From a virus: 34,229 bases of DNA. The stretch's first letter is position 1. Each line of letters opens with the position of its first letter. Made by a program: the position numbers and the translations under genes. The stretch lies in the IMG/VR virus record IMGVR_UViG_3300042308_000040, positions 1-34,229 of that record. One strand, given 5' to 3'. Positions 15,430-23,916 of this stretch are shown here, in pieces. The notes under the pieces were generated by a model that saw nothing but the letters and a program-made list of their open reading frames with translations, ran no database searches and was not told the origin of the DNA.

Positions 15430-16410
15430 ATGGCATTCGCAAATAGCGCAATCACCGATATTATCGCTACCACCATTCAAAGTCGTAGTGGAGTATTGGC
15501 AGATAACTTGACGCAGAACAATGCTGTTCTACAGCGTCTAAACTCAAAGGGCAATGTACGACCCTTCTCAGGCGGTAATGTAATCCTTGAGGAAATCATG
15601 TACAACGACCCAGCGACTAATAATGTTAATTCATATAGTGGCTACGAAGTATTGAACATCACCCCTGATAGCCCAATCTCTGCGGCACAGTTCAGCATTA
15701 CTCAGTACGCTGACTCTGTAACAATGAGTGGTCTAGAAATGCTCCAAAACTCGTCTAAAGAAGCAATCATTGACCTGTTAGATGGTCGTATGCAAGTTTC
15801 TGAAGCCCGTCTTTTGAACCGCATTTCTACCGATATTTATGGTGATGGAACTGGAAATGGTGGCAAGAATATTACTGGTTTGGCAGCTGCCGTTGCTGTT
15901 GCTAATACAACTGGTACATACGGTGGTATTAATCGTGCAAACTGGGCGTTTTGGCAAAACCAAAGCTCTACAGGTGCAGATTCTTCTACTTTGATTCAAG
16001 CCGCTATGACTTCAGCCGCAATCAAGTCCGTTCGTGGAACTGATAAAGTAGACCTCATTATTGCTGGTAACACCCTGTATCAACGCTATGTTGCATCCTT
16101 ACAGGCTATCCAGCGTATTGCTGGTGTAGACGAAGGTGCTGCTGGCTTTGCATCCTTGAAGTTCTACGGTGGTGGTATGTCTGCTGATGTGGTACTCGGT
16201 GGTGGTATTGGCGCACAAGAGAATCCGCTTTATATGTATCTCTTGAACACCAATTACATTTTCTTCCGCCCACATAAAGAGCGTAATTTCGTTCCTATCG
16301 GTGGCGAGCGTCAATCGATTAACCAAGATGCAATCGTGAAGCTGTATGGCTGGGCTGGTAACCTTACCTGCTCTAATGCTTCATTGCAAGGCATCTTGTC
16401 AGGCACTTAA
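15430..16410 (+). CDS. Major capsid protein
   Basis: The 326-residue product follows the scaffold and opens with MAFANSAITDIIATTIQSR. It has an N-arm, a long helix (SGLEMLQNSSKEAIIDLLDG), a Gly/Ala insertion (GLAAAVAVANTTGTYGGIN), a TDKVDLIIAGNTLYQRY strand-helix unit and a C-terminal strand region (NYIFFRPHKERNFVPIGGER). This order fits the HK97 fold of phage coat proteins (spine helix, A domain, P domain). It has a good ribosome-binding site (AAAGGAAATATC). The next small gene and a strong terminator complete a coat transcription unit. Confidence 0.88.
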   Translation: MAFANSAITDIIATTIQSRSGVLADNLTQNNAVLQRLNSKGNVRPFSGGNVILEEIMYNDPATNNVNSYSGYEVLNITPDSPISAAQFSITQYADSVTMSGLEMLQNSSKEAIIDLLDGRMQVSEARLLNRISTDIYGDGTGNGGKNITGLAAAVAVANTTGTYGGINRANWAFWQNQSSTGADSSTLIQAAMTSAAIKSVRGTDKVDLIIAGNTLYQRYVASLQAIQRIAGVDEGAAGFASLKFYGGGMSADVVLGGGIGAQENPLYMYLLNTNYIFFRPHKERNFVPIGGERQSINQDAIVKLYGWAGNLTCSNASLQGILSGT

Positions 16411-16437
16411 TCCACTGATTAGAAAAGGAAAATTATC

Positions 16438-16731
16438 ATGGCATATACAACTCTCCCCATCGCTGGCGTAGACTTGGATGGTGTTGCTTACACCAATTCA
16501 AATTCCGCTGGCACAGCAATTCCTACCATTGGGCCACTCGGTCTACAGACTTTTGCAAATAATGGCTTACGCTATGTATTCGCACAAGCTGGTGCAGCAA
16601 TCGGTGCATCTACCGCAACTTGCTCAGTTAACGCTTCAACCTTTGTAGCAACTGCTTCAGGTGGCACATACCTGTCAGGTGCTTCAATGGCAAGCGGTGA
16701 TTATGGTTGGTTCAGTAAGGCTAGTGTTTAA
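16438..16731 (+). CDS. Small capsid-associated (decoration-like) protein
   Basis: The 97-residue product lies immediately after the coat gene and before a strong terminator. It is Ala/Gly/Thr-rich and beta-type (PLGLQTFANNGLRYVFAQAG, then TASGGTYLSGASMASGDYGW), with no coil or membrane part. Such genes are often capsid decoration or cement proteins and are made in similar amounts to coat. An AAAAGGAAAATT precedes the ATG. The assignment rests on position and composition. Confidence 0.6.
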   Translation: MAYTTLPIAGVDLDGVAYTNSNSAGTAIPTIGPLGLQTFANNGLRYVFAQAGAAIGASTATCSVNASTFVATASGGTYLSGASMASGDYGWFSKASV

Positions 16732-16753
16732 TAGCTTTTTGTAGTAAAAACGA

Positions 16754-16782
16754 GGGGTTACCTTAACGGGTAGCCCCTTTTT
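16754..16782 (+). terminator. Rho-independent terminator after the coat unit
   Basis: GGGGTTACC (16754-16762) pairs with GGTAGCCCC (16769-16777), nine base pairs with one G-U, a 6-nt loop, followed by TTTTT. It lies 23 bases after the decoration-like gene and is the strongest hairpin in the late region. It should let coat transcripts exceed those of the tail genes downstream. Confidence 0.9.
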
Positions 16783-16817
16783 CCTTTTAACAACCTAACT
16801 ACTTAGGAGAATTAAAA

Positions 16818-17465
16818 ATGGCATTACCTTCAGATGAAAACAACGCAGACAGCCGTTTACAGGTTCGTTTCTACAAACGACCCGTACAACAAGAACAAGA
16901 ATCCCTAGAAGCTGGCAGACCAATATTTAAAGAGTTCGACTTTGTACACATCTGTGTAGCTGGCGATACCCTGACCGAGATCGATACTTATGCGCTACCT
17001 AGCCATAAGACTCGTTTCCCGATCCAGTGGGCTAACTACATGAACCGTGTAGGCGCAAACGAACCTGATATTGTCGGCACTCCCGTATCAGAATGGCCTA
17101 TCGTATCGAAAAGCCAAGCCGAGGAGTTAAGGGCTTTGAAGTTTCATACTGTTGAAGCGATTGCACACGCATCTGACCAACAGTTACAGCGCATGGGTAT
17201 GGCGGCAGGAATGTCACCTTATGCGTTCCGTGACAAGGCAAAGGCATTTTTAAATCTAGCTACCAATGCAGCAGAAACCGATAAGCGGGAAAGTGAAATT
17301 AATTCTTTGAAAGAAGAACTTGCCAAAAAGGACTTAGAAACTGCTAAAATAAAAGCAGAAACAGATGCGAAGCTGGCTCAAATGCAGGATCAGATGGCCG
17401 CTATACTTGCCGCTGTTGGTGAAAAGAAAACCCGTAAAAAAGCGGTAGCCACAGAGGAAGCCTAA
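16818..17465 (+). CDS. Virion-region protein with C-terminal coiled coil
   Basis: The 215-residue product has an N-terminal beta-type domain (RLQVRFYKRPVQQEQESLEA, FDFVHICVAGDTLTEID), a middle helical part resembling a helix-hairpin-helix-like stretch (ELRALKFHTVEAIAHASDQQ), and a Lys/Glu coiled coil from about 150 ending in a basic tail (GEKKTRKKAVATEEA). Homologous-looking genes follow the coat gene in other environmental podoviruses, but I know no function. AGGAGAATTAAAA precedes the ATG. The next gene begins one base after its stop. Confidence 0.6.
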   Translation: MALPSDENNADSRLQVRFYKRPVQQEQESLEAGRPIFKEFDFVHICVAGDTLTEIDTYALPSHKTRFPIQWANYMNRVGANEPDIVGTPVSEWPIVSKSQAEELRALKFHTVEAIAHASDQQLQRMGMAAGMSPYAFRDKAKAFLNLATNAAETDKRESEINSLKEELAKKDLETAKIKAETDAKLAQMQDQMAAILAAVGEKKTRKKAVATEEA

Positions 17466-17466
17466 T

Positions 17467-18369
17467 ATGTCATACACCATGCTCGAATTAGTCCAGCAAG
17501 TCACCGCTGAACTAAACTTAGCTGTTCCCACCTATGTAGCAGGTAATACAAGTCAGGATGTTCAACAAGTCCTAGCCTTGATGAACCGTGCTGGGTTTGA
17601 CTTAGTTAAAGAGCATGATTGGCAAGCCTTGGAACTAGAGTACCGTTTCTACACCACAGCAATTACTACCACCTGCGACACTATTAACAACACATACGAT
17701 TTATTGAATGTTGGTAATGTCACGGGTCTGAACAATAATTACTCGGTAGTCGGTACGAATGTTCCACAAGATACTTATGTAGAAAGCGTAGCAGGGTCTA
17801 CCGTAACTGTTAGCCAGCTTGCATCGGCTACCAGCGTAGGTGGAACTGTTACCTTTTCACAAACCAAGTATCCCTTACCGCCTGACTTTGAAACCATTAC
17901 GGATAATACCCATTGGGATAAGACGAAACATTGGCAGATGCTTGGCCCTGAAGATGCCCAACAATGGCAATGGCTTAAGTCGGGTTATATCTCAACAGGC
18001 CCACGCATTAGGTGGCGTATTCTAGGCGATAAGTTCCAAATTTGGCCACCCTACAATACCCAAGAGTATTTAGGTTTTGAGTACCGTTCTAAAGGCTGGG
18101 CTAGAAGTTCTTCCGACCAAGTAAAGAACAGTTTTACGGCTGACAGTGATACTACCGTTTTTGATAATACAGTTTTAGTTTTAGCTACAAAACTTAAGTA
18201 TTTCCAAATTAAGTCGTTTGATACTACTGCGCTACAACAAGATTATATGAGGTATCTTAATATTGCCAAGGCTAACGACAAAGGTTCAGCAACCCTATCG
18301 TTTGCCCCATACCCAAGCAAAGTGCTTATTGGGTACGCTAATATTCCCGATACTGGTTATGGTAGTTAA
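17467..18369 (+). CDS. Head-tail adaptor protein (P22 gp4-like role)
   Basis: The 300-residue protein starts with the adaptor-type helical pair MLELVQQVTAELNLAVPTYV and LMNRAGFDLVKEHDWQALEL, the region that docks on the portal ring. A beta-rich insertion follows at about 75-135 (NVTGLNNNYSVVGTNVPQDT), then KYPLPPDFE and a core RIRWRILGDKFQIWPP. In P22-like phages the adaptor seals packaged DNA and links portal to nozzle. Its place between capsid and nozzle genes agrees with this. The insertion makes it longer than P22 gp4, but similar lengths occur in environmental phages. Assignment is from pattern and order. Confidence 0.72.
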   Translation: MSYTMLELVQQVTAELNLAVPTYVAGNTSQDVQQVLALMNRAGFDLVKEHDWQALELEYRFYTTAITTTCDTINNTYDLLNVGNVTGLNNNYSVVGTNVPQDTYVESVAGSTVTVSQLASATSVGGTVTFSQTKYPLPPDFETITDNTHWDKTKHWQMLGPEDAQQWQWLKSGYISTGPRIRWRILGDKFQIWPPYNTQEYLGFEYRSKGWARSSSDQVKNSFTADSDTTVFDNTVLVLATKLKYFQIKSFDTTALQQDYMRYLNIAKANDKGSATLSFAPYPSKVLIGYANIPDTGYGS

Positions 18370-18371
18370 GT

Positions 18372-20378
18372 ATGGCGGTCGCTAAAAAGTTTACCGCTAT
18401 TACTGCTTCGTTACCATCACCCATAGGTGGGTGGAATGCAAGAGATTCGCTTGCCGAAATGAACCCATTAGATGCCGTACAACTAACTAATTTTTATCCT
18501 ACCCCTACCGATGTCACTATGCGTAAGGGGTATACTCGTTATAGCCTTTTAACAACTTCTACTGGCGTTGTTTCGATTAGCACTATTACCCATGTTGGTA
18601 CGACTGCCACAGCTACGACAGCAACTTCACATAGTCTAACAACAGGCAAGTACATCAGTATTACGGGTTGTACTCCTAGCAATTACAACGGTATTTATGT
18701 AATTACGGTAATTAATTCAACAACATTTACTTATGTAATGACCTCTGTGCCTAGCGGTAATGCCACCGTTGTAGGAACTTACACTATTGGGCTGACTAAC
18801 GAAGTACAGACTTTGATTAATTATGCTGCGCCAAATACCGCCAATCAAAAACTGTTTGCAATAGCTGACGGCAAAATTTACGATGTCACCACAAACCCTG
18901 CTACTTTAGTGTATTCAGGGTTAACTAATAGCCAATGGCAACATATTAATTTTTCTAATGCTGGTGGTAATTTTGTTGTTATGGTAAATGGCGTTGATGC
19001 CGCTATGGTTTATGACGGCACGGCTTGGTACAAAATGGCTACTACAATCACCGCACAGACCATTTCTAGCATTACAAGCGCAAGCACAACGGCTACCGTT
19101 ACAACAAGTTCGGCTCATGGTTTAGCTAACGATAATCGAGTCGTAATTTCGGGTGCAGTAGAAGCCCCTTATAACGGCACTTTTAAAATTACAGTAACAG
19201 GAGCTACGACTTTTACTTACACAATGGCTAGTTCAACCACTAGCCCAGCTACAGGAACACCTGTTTATACCGTTTTAGGTATAGCTGGTGTTAATAGCAA
19301 TTTATTTGTACATATAAACAGCTTACAAGAACGCATTTATTTTGTTGAAAAAAACAGTTTAGACTTTTGGTATATGCCTGTTAATGTTTTATCAGGCACG
19401 GCTGTTCAATTTCCATTAGGATCGATTGCCCGTTCAGGTGGCTTTTTACAAGCAATGGGTACTTGGACACTAGACGCAGGTTACGGAGTAGATGACCTTG
19501 GTGCTTTTGTCACTTCTATGGGTGAAGTCATTGTTTATAAAGGTACAGACCCTTCAGACGTTAATTCTTGGTCATTAGTTGGTGTATGGCAAATGGGTCA
19601 AACCTACGCAAGACGCTGTTTCTTTAAATGGTCTGGTGATTTGTTACTTTTAACCCAAGACGGTCTTGTACCAATGTCAGCCGCCTTGCAATCATCCCGT
19701 TTAGACCCCCGTGTTAATTTAACCGACAAGATTTTTTATGCTGTTAACCAAGCGGCAAACCTTTATTCAAGTAATTTTGGGTGGCAAATAAACTATTTTG
19801 CTCCATCTAATATGCTAATTCTTAATATTCCTGTTACTTATGGCACAGAACAATTTGTAATGCACAATATTACAAAGTCTTGGGGTCGTTTTACTAATAT
19901 TCCTGCTAATTGTTGGGAAGTATCAGGTGCAGATGGAATGTTCTTTGGCTCTGCTGGCTTTGTTGGTAAGTTTTATGAAGGTTTTAGCGATGCTGGCAAT
20001 AACATTGTAGCCAACGCCCAACAAGCGTACAGTTATTTTGACAGCCGAGGGCAGTTAAAACGCTTTACGATGGTACGCCCTATTTTACAGACCGATAACA
20101 CTGTGCCAAATATTTTATGCGGTATTAGCACCGATTTTGACACCGTAAATTTATCTAATCAAGTTAGTTTTAACCCTAGTTTAACTACAGTTGGTATTTG
20201 GGATACAAGTACATGGGATAACGCTTTATGGGGGGCTGGATTAACGGTTTCTAAGGTATGGCAAGGGGTTAACGGTATAGGTTATGCTGGATCAATCAAT
20301 ATCTCTGTAGCTGCCCAAGGAATTGACTTTCATTGGGCATCAACTGATTATGTAATGGAAAAAGGTGGAGTTATTTGA
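18372..20378 (+). CDS. Tail nozzle / DNA-stabilisation protein (P22 gp10-like role)
   Basis: The 668-residue protein opens with the conserved phrase LPSPIGGWNARDSLAEMNPL and DAVQLTNFYPTPTDVTMRKG, typical of the podovirus nozzle family. A beta-propeller-like body with repeated Trp/Tyr strands follows (TWTLDAGYGVDDLGAFVTS, RCFFKWSGDLLLLTQDGL). Two similar inserted beta domains lie at residues about 67-138 and 229-300 (each with TTATxTT, YNG, ITV and TTFTY in order). The nozzle plugs the DNA channel and carries the fibres or spike. The gene follows the adaptor after 2 bases and its stop overlaps the GNAT start by four bases. Strong assignment by order and N-terminus. Confidence 0.8.
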   Translation: MAVAKKFTAITASLPSPIGGWNARDSLAEMNPLDAVQLTNFYPTPTDVTMRKGYTRYSLLTTSTGVVSISTITHVGTTATATTATSHSLTTGKYISITGCTPSNYNGIYVITVINSTTFTYVMTSVPSGNATVVGTYTIGLTNEVQTLINYAAPNTANQKLFAIADGKIYDVTTNPATLVYSGLTNSQWQHINFSNAGGNFVVMVNGVDAAMVYDGTAWYKMATTITAQTISSITSASTTATVTTSSAHGLANDNRVVISGAVEAPYNGTFKITVTGATTFTYTMASSTTSPATGTPVYTVLGIAGVNSNLFVHINSLQERIYFVEKNSLDFWYMPVNVLSGTAVQFPLGSIARSGGFLQAMGTWTLDAGYGVDDLGAFVTSMGEVIVYKGTDPSDVNSWSLVGVWQMGQTYARRCFFKWSGDLLLLTQDGLVPMSAALQSSRLDPRVNLTDKIFYAVNQAANLYSSNFGWQINYFAPSNMLILNIPVTYGTEQFVMHNITKSWGRFTNIPANCWEVSGADGMFFGSAGFVGKFYEGFSDAGNNIVANAQQAYSYFDSRGQLKRFTMVRPILQTDNTVPNILCGISTDFDTVNLSNQVSFNPSLTTVGIWDTSTWDNALWGAGLTVSKVWQGVNGIGYAGSINISVAAQGIDFHWASTDYVMEKGGVI

Positions 20379-20809
20379 GGACAATTACGACTGAAAATCA
20401 ACGCTATTTAGGCGAATGGTTAGTCAGAATCCTCAATTTTCCTCTACCTGAAACCACCCAATGTATCGGGCAGATGAAGGATGGTAATTTAGTAGCAGTA
20501 GCGGGATACACCAATTTTATGCCAAAGGCGTGTGAGATTCATATTGGTAGTGTTGGTGAGCATTGGGCGAGTAAAGATTTTATATGGGCGGTGTTTGATT
20601 ACCCCTTTAATAAACTCGGTGTTAGCGTTATACTAGGTCAAATCTGTAAGGACAATGAAGATGCCTTAAGATTAAACCGACACCTTGGTTTCAAAGTGGT
20701 AGCCGATATACCTGATGCCCACATGAGTGGTGATTTGGTGATTATGGCTATGAGAAAAGAGGAGTGTCGGTTTTTGAACATCCGATGCTCTTTAAACAAG
20801 GGAGAATAG
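20375..20809 (+). CDS. GNAT-type acetyltransferase-like protein
   Basis: The 144-residue product has the GNAT order: substrate strands (CIGQMKDGNLVAVAGYTNF, ACEIHIGS), then the region FDYPFNKLGVSVILGQI, and the acetyl-CoA side with KDNEDALRLNRHLGFK (93-107), where N94 and the L-x-LGF turn match the family. It starts at TTG overlapping the nozzle stop, with GGAG upstream. GNAT-like genes in this position between nozzle and ejection genes occur in several podoviruses, including ones where the protein modifies a virion or host target; the substrate here is unknown. The tail (ECRFLNIRCSLNKGE) is Cys-rich. Confidence 0.72.
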   Translation: MRTITTENQRYLGEWLVRILNFPLPETTQCIGQMKDGNLVAVAGYTNFMPKACEIHIGSVGEHWASKDFIWAVFDYPFNKLGVSVILGQICKDNEDALRLNRHLGFKVVADIPDAHMSGDLVIMAMRKEECRFLNIRCSLNKGE

Positions 20810-20810
20810 T

Positions 20811-22256
20811 ATGGGTGGTGGTGGATTTTTAGGACTAGGGCCTCCTCCGAGTGCCCCTGCTGCGCCTGATTATTCAGGAGCGGCTAGAGAAACTGCGGCA
20901 GGTAATGTGGATGCTGCCCGTGTTGCTACTGCGGCAAATCGAATTAACCAAGTTACTCCTTATGGAAGCCTGACTTATACACAATCAGGTGAAGATAAGT
21001 ATGGCAACCCTACATATACAGCTACACAAGCACTTAGCCCCGATCAGCAAAGATTATTAGATACCCAAAATCGAATAAGCGGCAGTTTAGGCGATGTAGC
21101 TAGTAAAGGCGTTAGTTATGTTGAGAATATGCTTAACACGCCTTTTGACACCAGTAGATTGGCAGAAATGCAATCTAGGGTTAATCCAGCGGATATGCAA
21201 CGCCTTACTGGTCAAGCCAATCTTGGTCAAATGGGTCAGGCAGAAGCCCAATTACGGGCTGGACAATCACCTAACTTACAAACCTCGTTAGGTCAAAATG
21301 TTGGGATGCAAGGATGGGATAGGGCTAGTAATTTATTAATGTCACGCCTAGACCCACAGTTACAGCGTCAAGAACAGCGTTTAGATGCTCAGTTAGCAGC
21401 ACAAGGCATTCCGCTTGGATCGGAAGCCTATACTCGTGCTAAATCTGACCTTGCAATGCAACAAAATGATGCTAGAACACAAGCGCAATTACAAGCGCAA
21501 GGTATTCAACAAAATCTATTTGGTCAAGAACTGCAAGCTGGTCAGTTTGGTAATCAAGCCATGTTGGGTCAAAACCAAGCGCAGTTGGCTAACCTTGGGT
21601 TTACTAACCAAGCCCAACAACAAGACTTTGCTAACCGCATGGCTGGTATGGGATTTAATAACCAGCAGATTCAGCAAATGTATCAAAATCAAGTTGCACA
21701 ACAACAAGCTAATAACGCTATTGCACAGCAAGAATATGCTAACCGTATGGCTGGTGCAAACTTGTCAAATCAAGCCCGTCAACAGGGTTTACAAGAGCAA
21801 GCGTACTTGCGTAATGAACCACTCAATACACTATCTGCGGTTCGTACTGGTTCACAGGTGACAGGCCCACAATTTGTTAATTCGTTTAATCAAGCAACAA
21901 CGGCTGGCCCTGATCTTTTAGGTGCTGCTGGTATGCAATACAACGCCCAAATGGGTGACTTTAACGCCAAGCAAGCCGCCCAAGCTAACCTTAATCAAGG
22001 TTTGTTTAGCCTTGGAAGTGCTGGAATTGCTAGATCAGATATTCGCACTAAAGAAAACATTGAACATATTGGCTGGCTACCTAACGGCTTGCCTGTATAC
22101 ACATACGATTACAAGCCTGAATTTAGGGATGATCCATTCGCAGGACATGGCAAGCATATTGGTGTTATGGCGCAAGAAGTTGAATTGGTTAAGCCTGAAG
22201 CAGTTATTACCGATGCTGATGGTTACAAAATGGTTAACTACGGACTATTACTATGA
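20811..22256 (+). CDS. Gln-rich ejection-type virion protein ending in an S74 chaperone domain
   Basis: The 481-residue protein begins MGGGGFLGLGPPPSAP, then PDYSGAARETAAGNVDAAR, and continues as a Gln/Asn-rich helical chain with repeated units such as FANRMAG and YANRMAG, characteristic of internal or ejected virion proteins. Residues 408-481 are different: RSDIRTKENIEHIG, followed by HIGVMAQEVE and VNYGLL. This is the peptidase S74 intramolecular chaperone, normally at the end of tailspikes and fibres, which trims itself after trimer assembly. Ser409 and Lys414 have the S-x4-K spacing of the catalytic pair in endosialidase chaperones, so cleavage before Ser409 is predicted. Its combination with an ejection-like body is unusual, though not unique to this phage. 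Confidence 0.75.
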   Translation: MGGGGFLGLGPPPSAPAAPDYSGAARETAAGNVDAARVATAANRINQVTPYGSLTYTQSGEDKYGNPTYTATQALSPDQQRLLDTQNRISGSLGDVASKGVSYVENMLNTPFDTSRLAEMQSRVNPADMQRLTGQANLGQMGQAEAQLRAGQSPNLQTSLGQNVGMQGWDRASNLLMSRLDPQLQRQEQRLDAQLAAQGIPLGSEAYTRAKSDLAMQQNDARTQAQLQAQGIQQNLFGQELQAGQFGNQAMLGQNQAQLANLGFTNQAQQQDFANRMAGMGFNNQQIQQMYQNQVAQQQANNAIAQQEYANRMAGANLSNQARQQGLQEQAYLRNEPLNTLSAVRTGSQVTGPQFVNSFNQATTAGPDLLGAAGMQYNAQMGDFNAKQAAQANLNQGLFSLGSAGIARSDIRTKENIEHIGWLPNGLPVYTYDYKPEFRDDPFAGHGKHIGVMAQEVELVKPEAVITDADGYKMVNYGLLL

Positions 22257-22585
22257 ACCCTTACATTATGCAGATGCAACAAGCACAAAACCTTAGTGGT
22301 GCAGACCCATATTTTCAAAATATTGCACAGCAACAAGCTAATCAAGCTGCCGCAATGCAACAAGGTATGGGCTTGACTAATCAAGCGGGTATGACTGTTG
22401 ATGGTAAGCAAGCTGGGGCTGGTTACAGCCAACTAGCTATGGCTAATGCCTTACGCAAACAACAAGAACAACAAAACATGAATATGGCTAATGCAGAAAT
22501 GTCAGCATTTAACCAAAGACCTGCACAAAACTATTATTCTGCTGGCATGAACCCGATGGACATTCCAAGCGATATGGATTATTGA
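22253..22585 (+). CDS. Small Gln/Met-rich virion protein
   Basis: The 110-residue product (MNPYIMQMQQAQNLSGADPY...) shares the Gln/Asn/Ala/Met composition of the genes on both sides, with helical stretches (NIAQQQANQAAAMQQGMG) and an acidic C-terminus (NPMDIPSDMDY). It overlaps the previous gene by 4 nt (ATGA) and the next gene starts one base after its stop. It is probably a minor ejection protein, the counterpart of small internal proteins in P22-type phages. No sequence family recognised. Confidence 0.6.
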   Translation: MNPYIMQMQQAQNLSGADPYFQNIAQQQANQAAAMQQGMGLTNQAGMTVDGKQAGAGYSQLAMANALRKQQEQQNMNMANAEMSAFNQRPAQNYYSAGMNPMDIPSDMDY

Positions 22586-22586
22586 T

Positions 22587-23915
22587 ATGGCTCAACAAGT
22601 ACCCATAATAAATGTAGGCGGTAGTAATTTACCCCCTGAAATAATGCAGCAACAGCAGGCGTTAAACCGCCAACAGCAAATGGCTCAGTTGCTAATGCAA
22701 CAAGGTCAATCTATGCCGTCAGGACAAATGGTGAGTGGGCGTTTTGTTGCTCCTAGTTTTTTTCAGTACGCAGCACCTTTATTCCAAACCTATGCGGGTA
22801 AGAGCCTTGCAAGAGAAAGTGATGCAGAAGCCGTTAAATTAGCTGAAAAATTGCGTAAAGGCGAAACCGAAGCACTTGCTGATTTTATGAAAATTAAACA
22901 AGGTAGACCAGCAGTTGAAGGTGGTATTTATGGCCCTGACAATCAATTAACCATGCAAACCACGCCCGATATGATTGGGCCACAAGGTGAACTTACATCT
23001 CAATATAGAAAAGTAGCCCCTGTTGCTGGTGTTGCGCCTAATACTCAATCAGCATACGCTAACCTTTACGCAGACCCAAGAGCTACGCAAGCACAAAGAC
23101 AATTTGCTTTCCAAAAAATGACTGAAGGCCCGATTAAAGTTGGCCCTGACGATGTTTTATTGGAAGCAGGAACATTTAAACCCTTATACCAAGGCGCAGG
23201 TAAACAACCTGATGTTATTAAATACGCACAGGCTGTTGGTCGGTTACCACAAGACCCTAAAACATGGACAGCAGAACAAGCGGCATACGCTAAACAATTG
23301 GTTGAAAGCAAAACCTCTGCTGGTGCTAATAAATTTGATTTTAGTAATATGCTTGGAAAAAGCGTTAGTGATGTTGCCCCAATGTTGGTTGCATCTAAAA
23401 CAGCAACTAGCGGAGCAATTCAACAAGCAGATGCCGCAAACCGCATCATTCAGTCTTTAGATACAAACAAAATATTTACAGGCGCAGGTGCAAACCAAAA
23501 ACTACAAGCCGCACAAATTGGTCAAATGTTAGGCATTACTGGTGGCAAAACAGAAGAAATTGTTGCTAATACAAGGCAAGCTATTCAAGGCTTGGCACAG
23601 CTTACTTTGCAAGGTCGTAAACAAATGCGTGGCGAGGGTGCAATTACAGAATCCGAAGGTGCATTGGCACAACGGGCTATGTCAGGCGATGTATCTTTAA
23701 CCGCTGGCGAACTTAGAATACTTGCTAATGCCGCTAAACGCTCCGCTAAATTTACTTATGACCAGCACCAATCAATGATGAGCGCATTGGCTAAAGATAG
23801 TCCAAATTCTGTTCCTTACTATCAGCTTGAAGTAAACCCAAGTATTTTTGGAGAGTCTACAACTGATGTAAGAAAAAAAGCAGATGAAATTATAAAACCT
23901 AAATCTACACCTTAA
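22587..23915 (+). CDS. Putative internal (ejection) virion protein
   Basis: The 442-residue product is helical and Gln/Ala-rich at the start (PEIMQQQQALNRQQQMAQLL) with a Pro-containing middle (GGIYGPDNQLTMQTTPDMIG). The C-terminal half is ordered (FDFSNMLGKSVSDVAPMLVA, RGEGAITESEGALAQRAMSG), phrases also present in ejection-type proteins of other environmental podoviruses. It has no signal peptide and no lysozyme or transglycosylase motif. Ejected proteins form a channel through the cell envelope. Coupling to neighbours is close: one base from the gene before and one base to the gene after. Confidence 0.65.
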   Translation: MAQQVPIINVGGSNLPPEIMQQQQALNRQQQMAQLLMQQGQSMPSGQMVSGRFVAPSFFQYAAPLFQTYAGKSLARESDAEAVKLAEKLRKGETEALADFMKIKQGRPAVEGGIYGPDNQLTMQTTPDMIGPQGELTSQYRKVAPVAGVAPNTQSAYANLYADPRATQAQRQFAFQKMTEGPIKVGPDDVLLEAGTFKPLYQGAGKQPDVIKYAQAVGRLPQDPKTWTAEQAAYAKQLVESKTSAGANKFDFSNMLGKSVSDVAPMLVASKTATSGAIQQADAANRIIQSLDTNKIFTGAGANQKLQAAQIGQMLGITGGKTEEIVANTRQAIQGLAQLTLQGRKQMRGEGAITESEGALAQRAMSGDVSLTAGELRILANAAKRSAKFTYDQHQSMMSALAKDSPNSVPYYQLEVNPSIFGESTTDVRKKADEIIKPKSTP

Positions 23916-23916
23916 T

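Noticed and set aside
21415-21861. A 148-residue rightward ORF inside the Gln-rich protein gene
   Set aside because: It is the +1 shadow of Gln/Asn-rich codons (giving Lys, Thr, Leu and Asn) and lacks its own ribosome-binding site.
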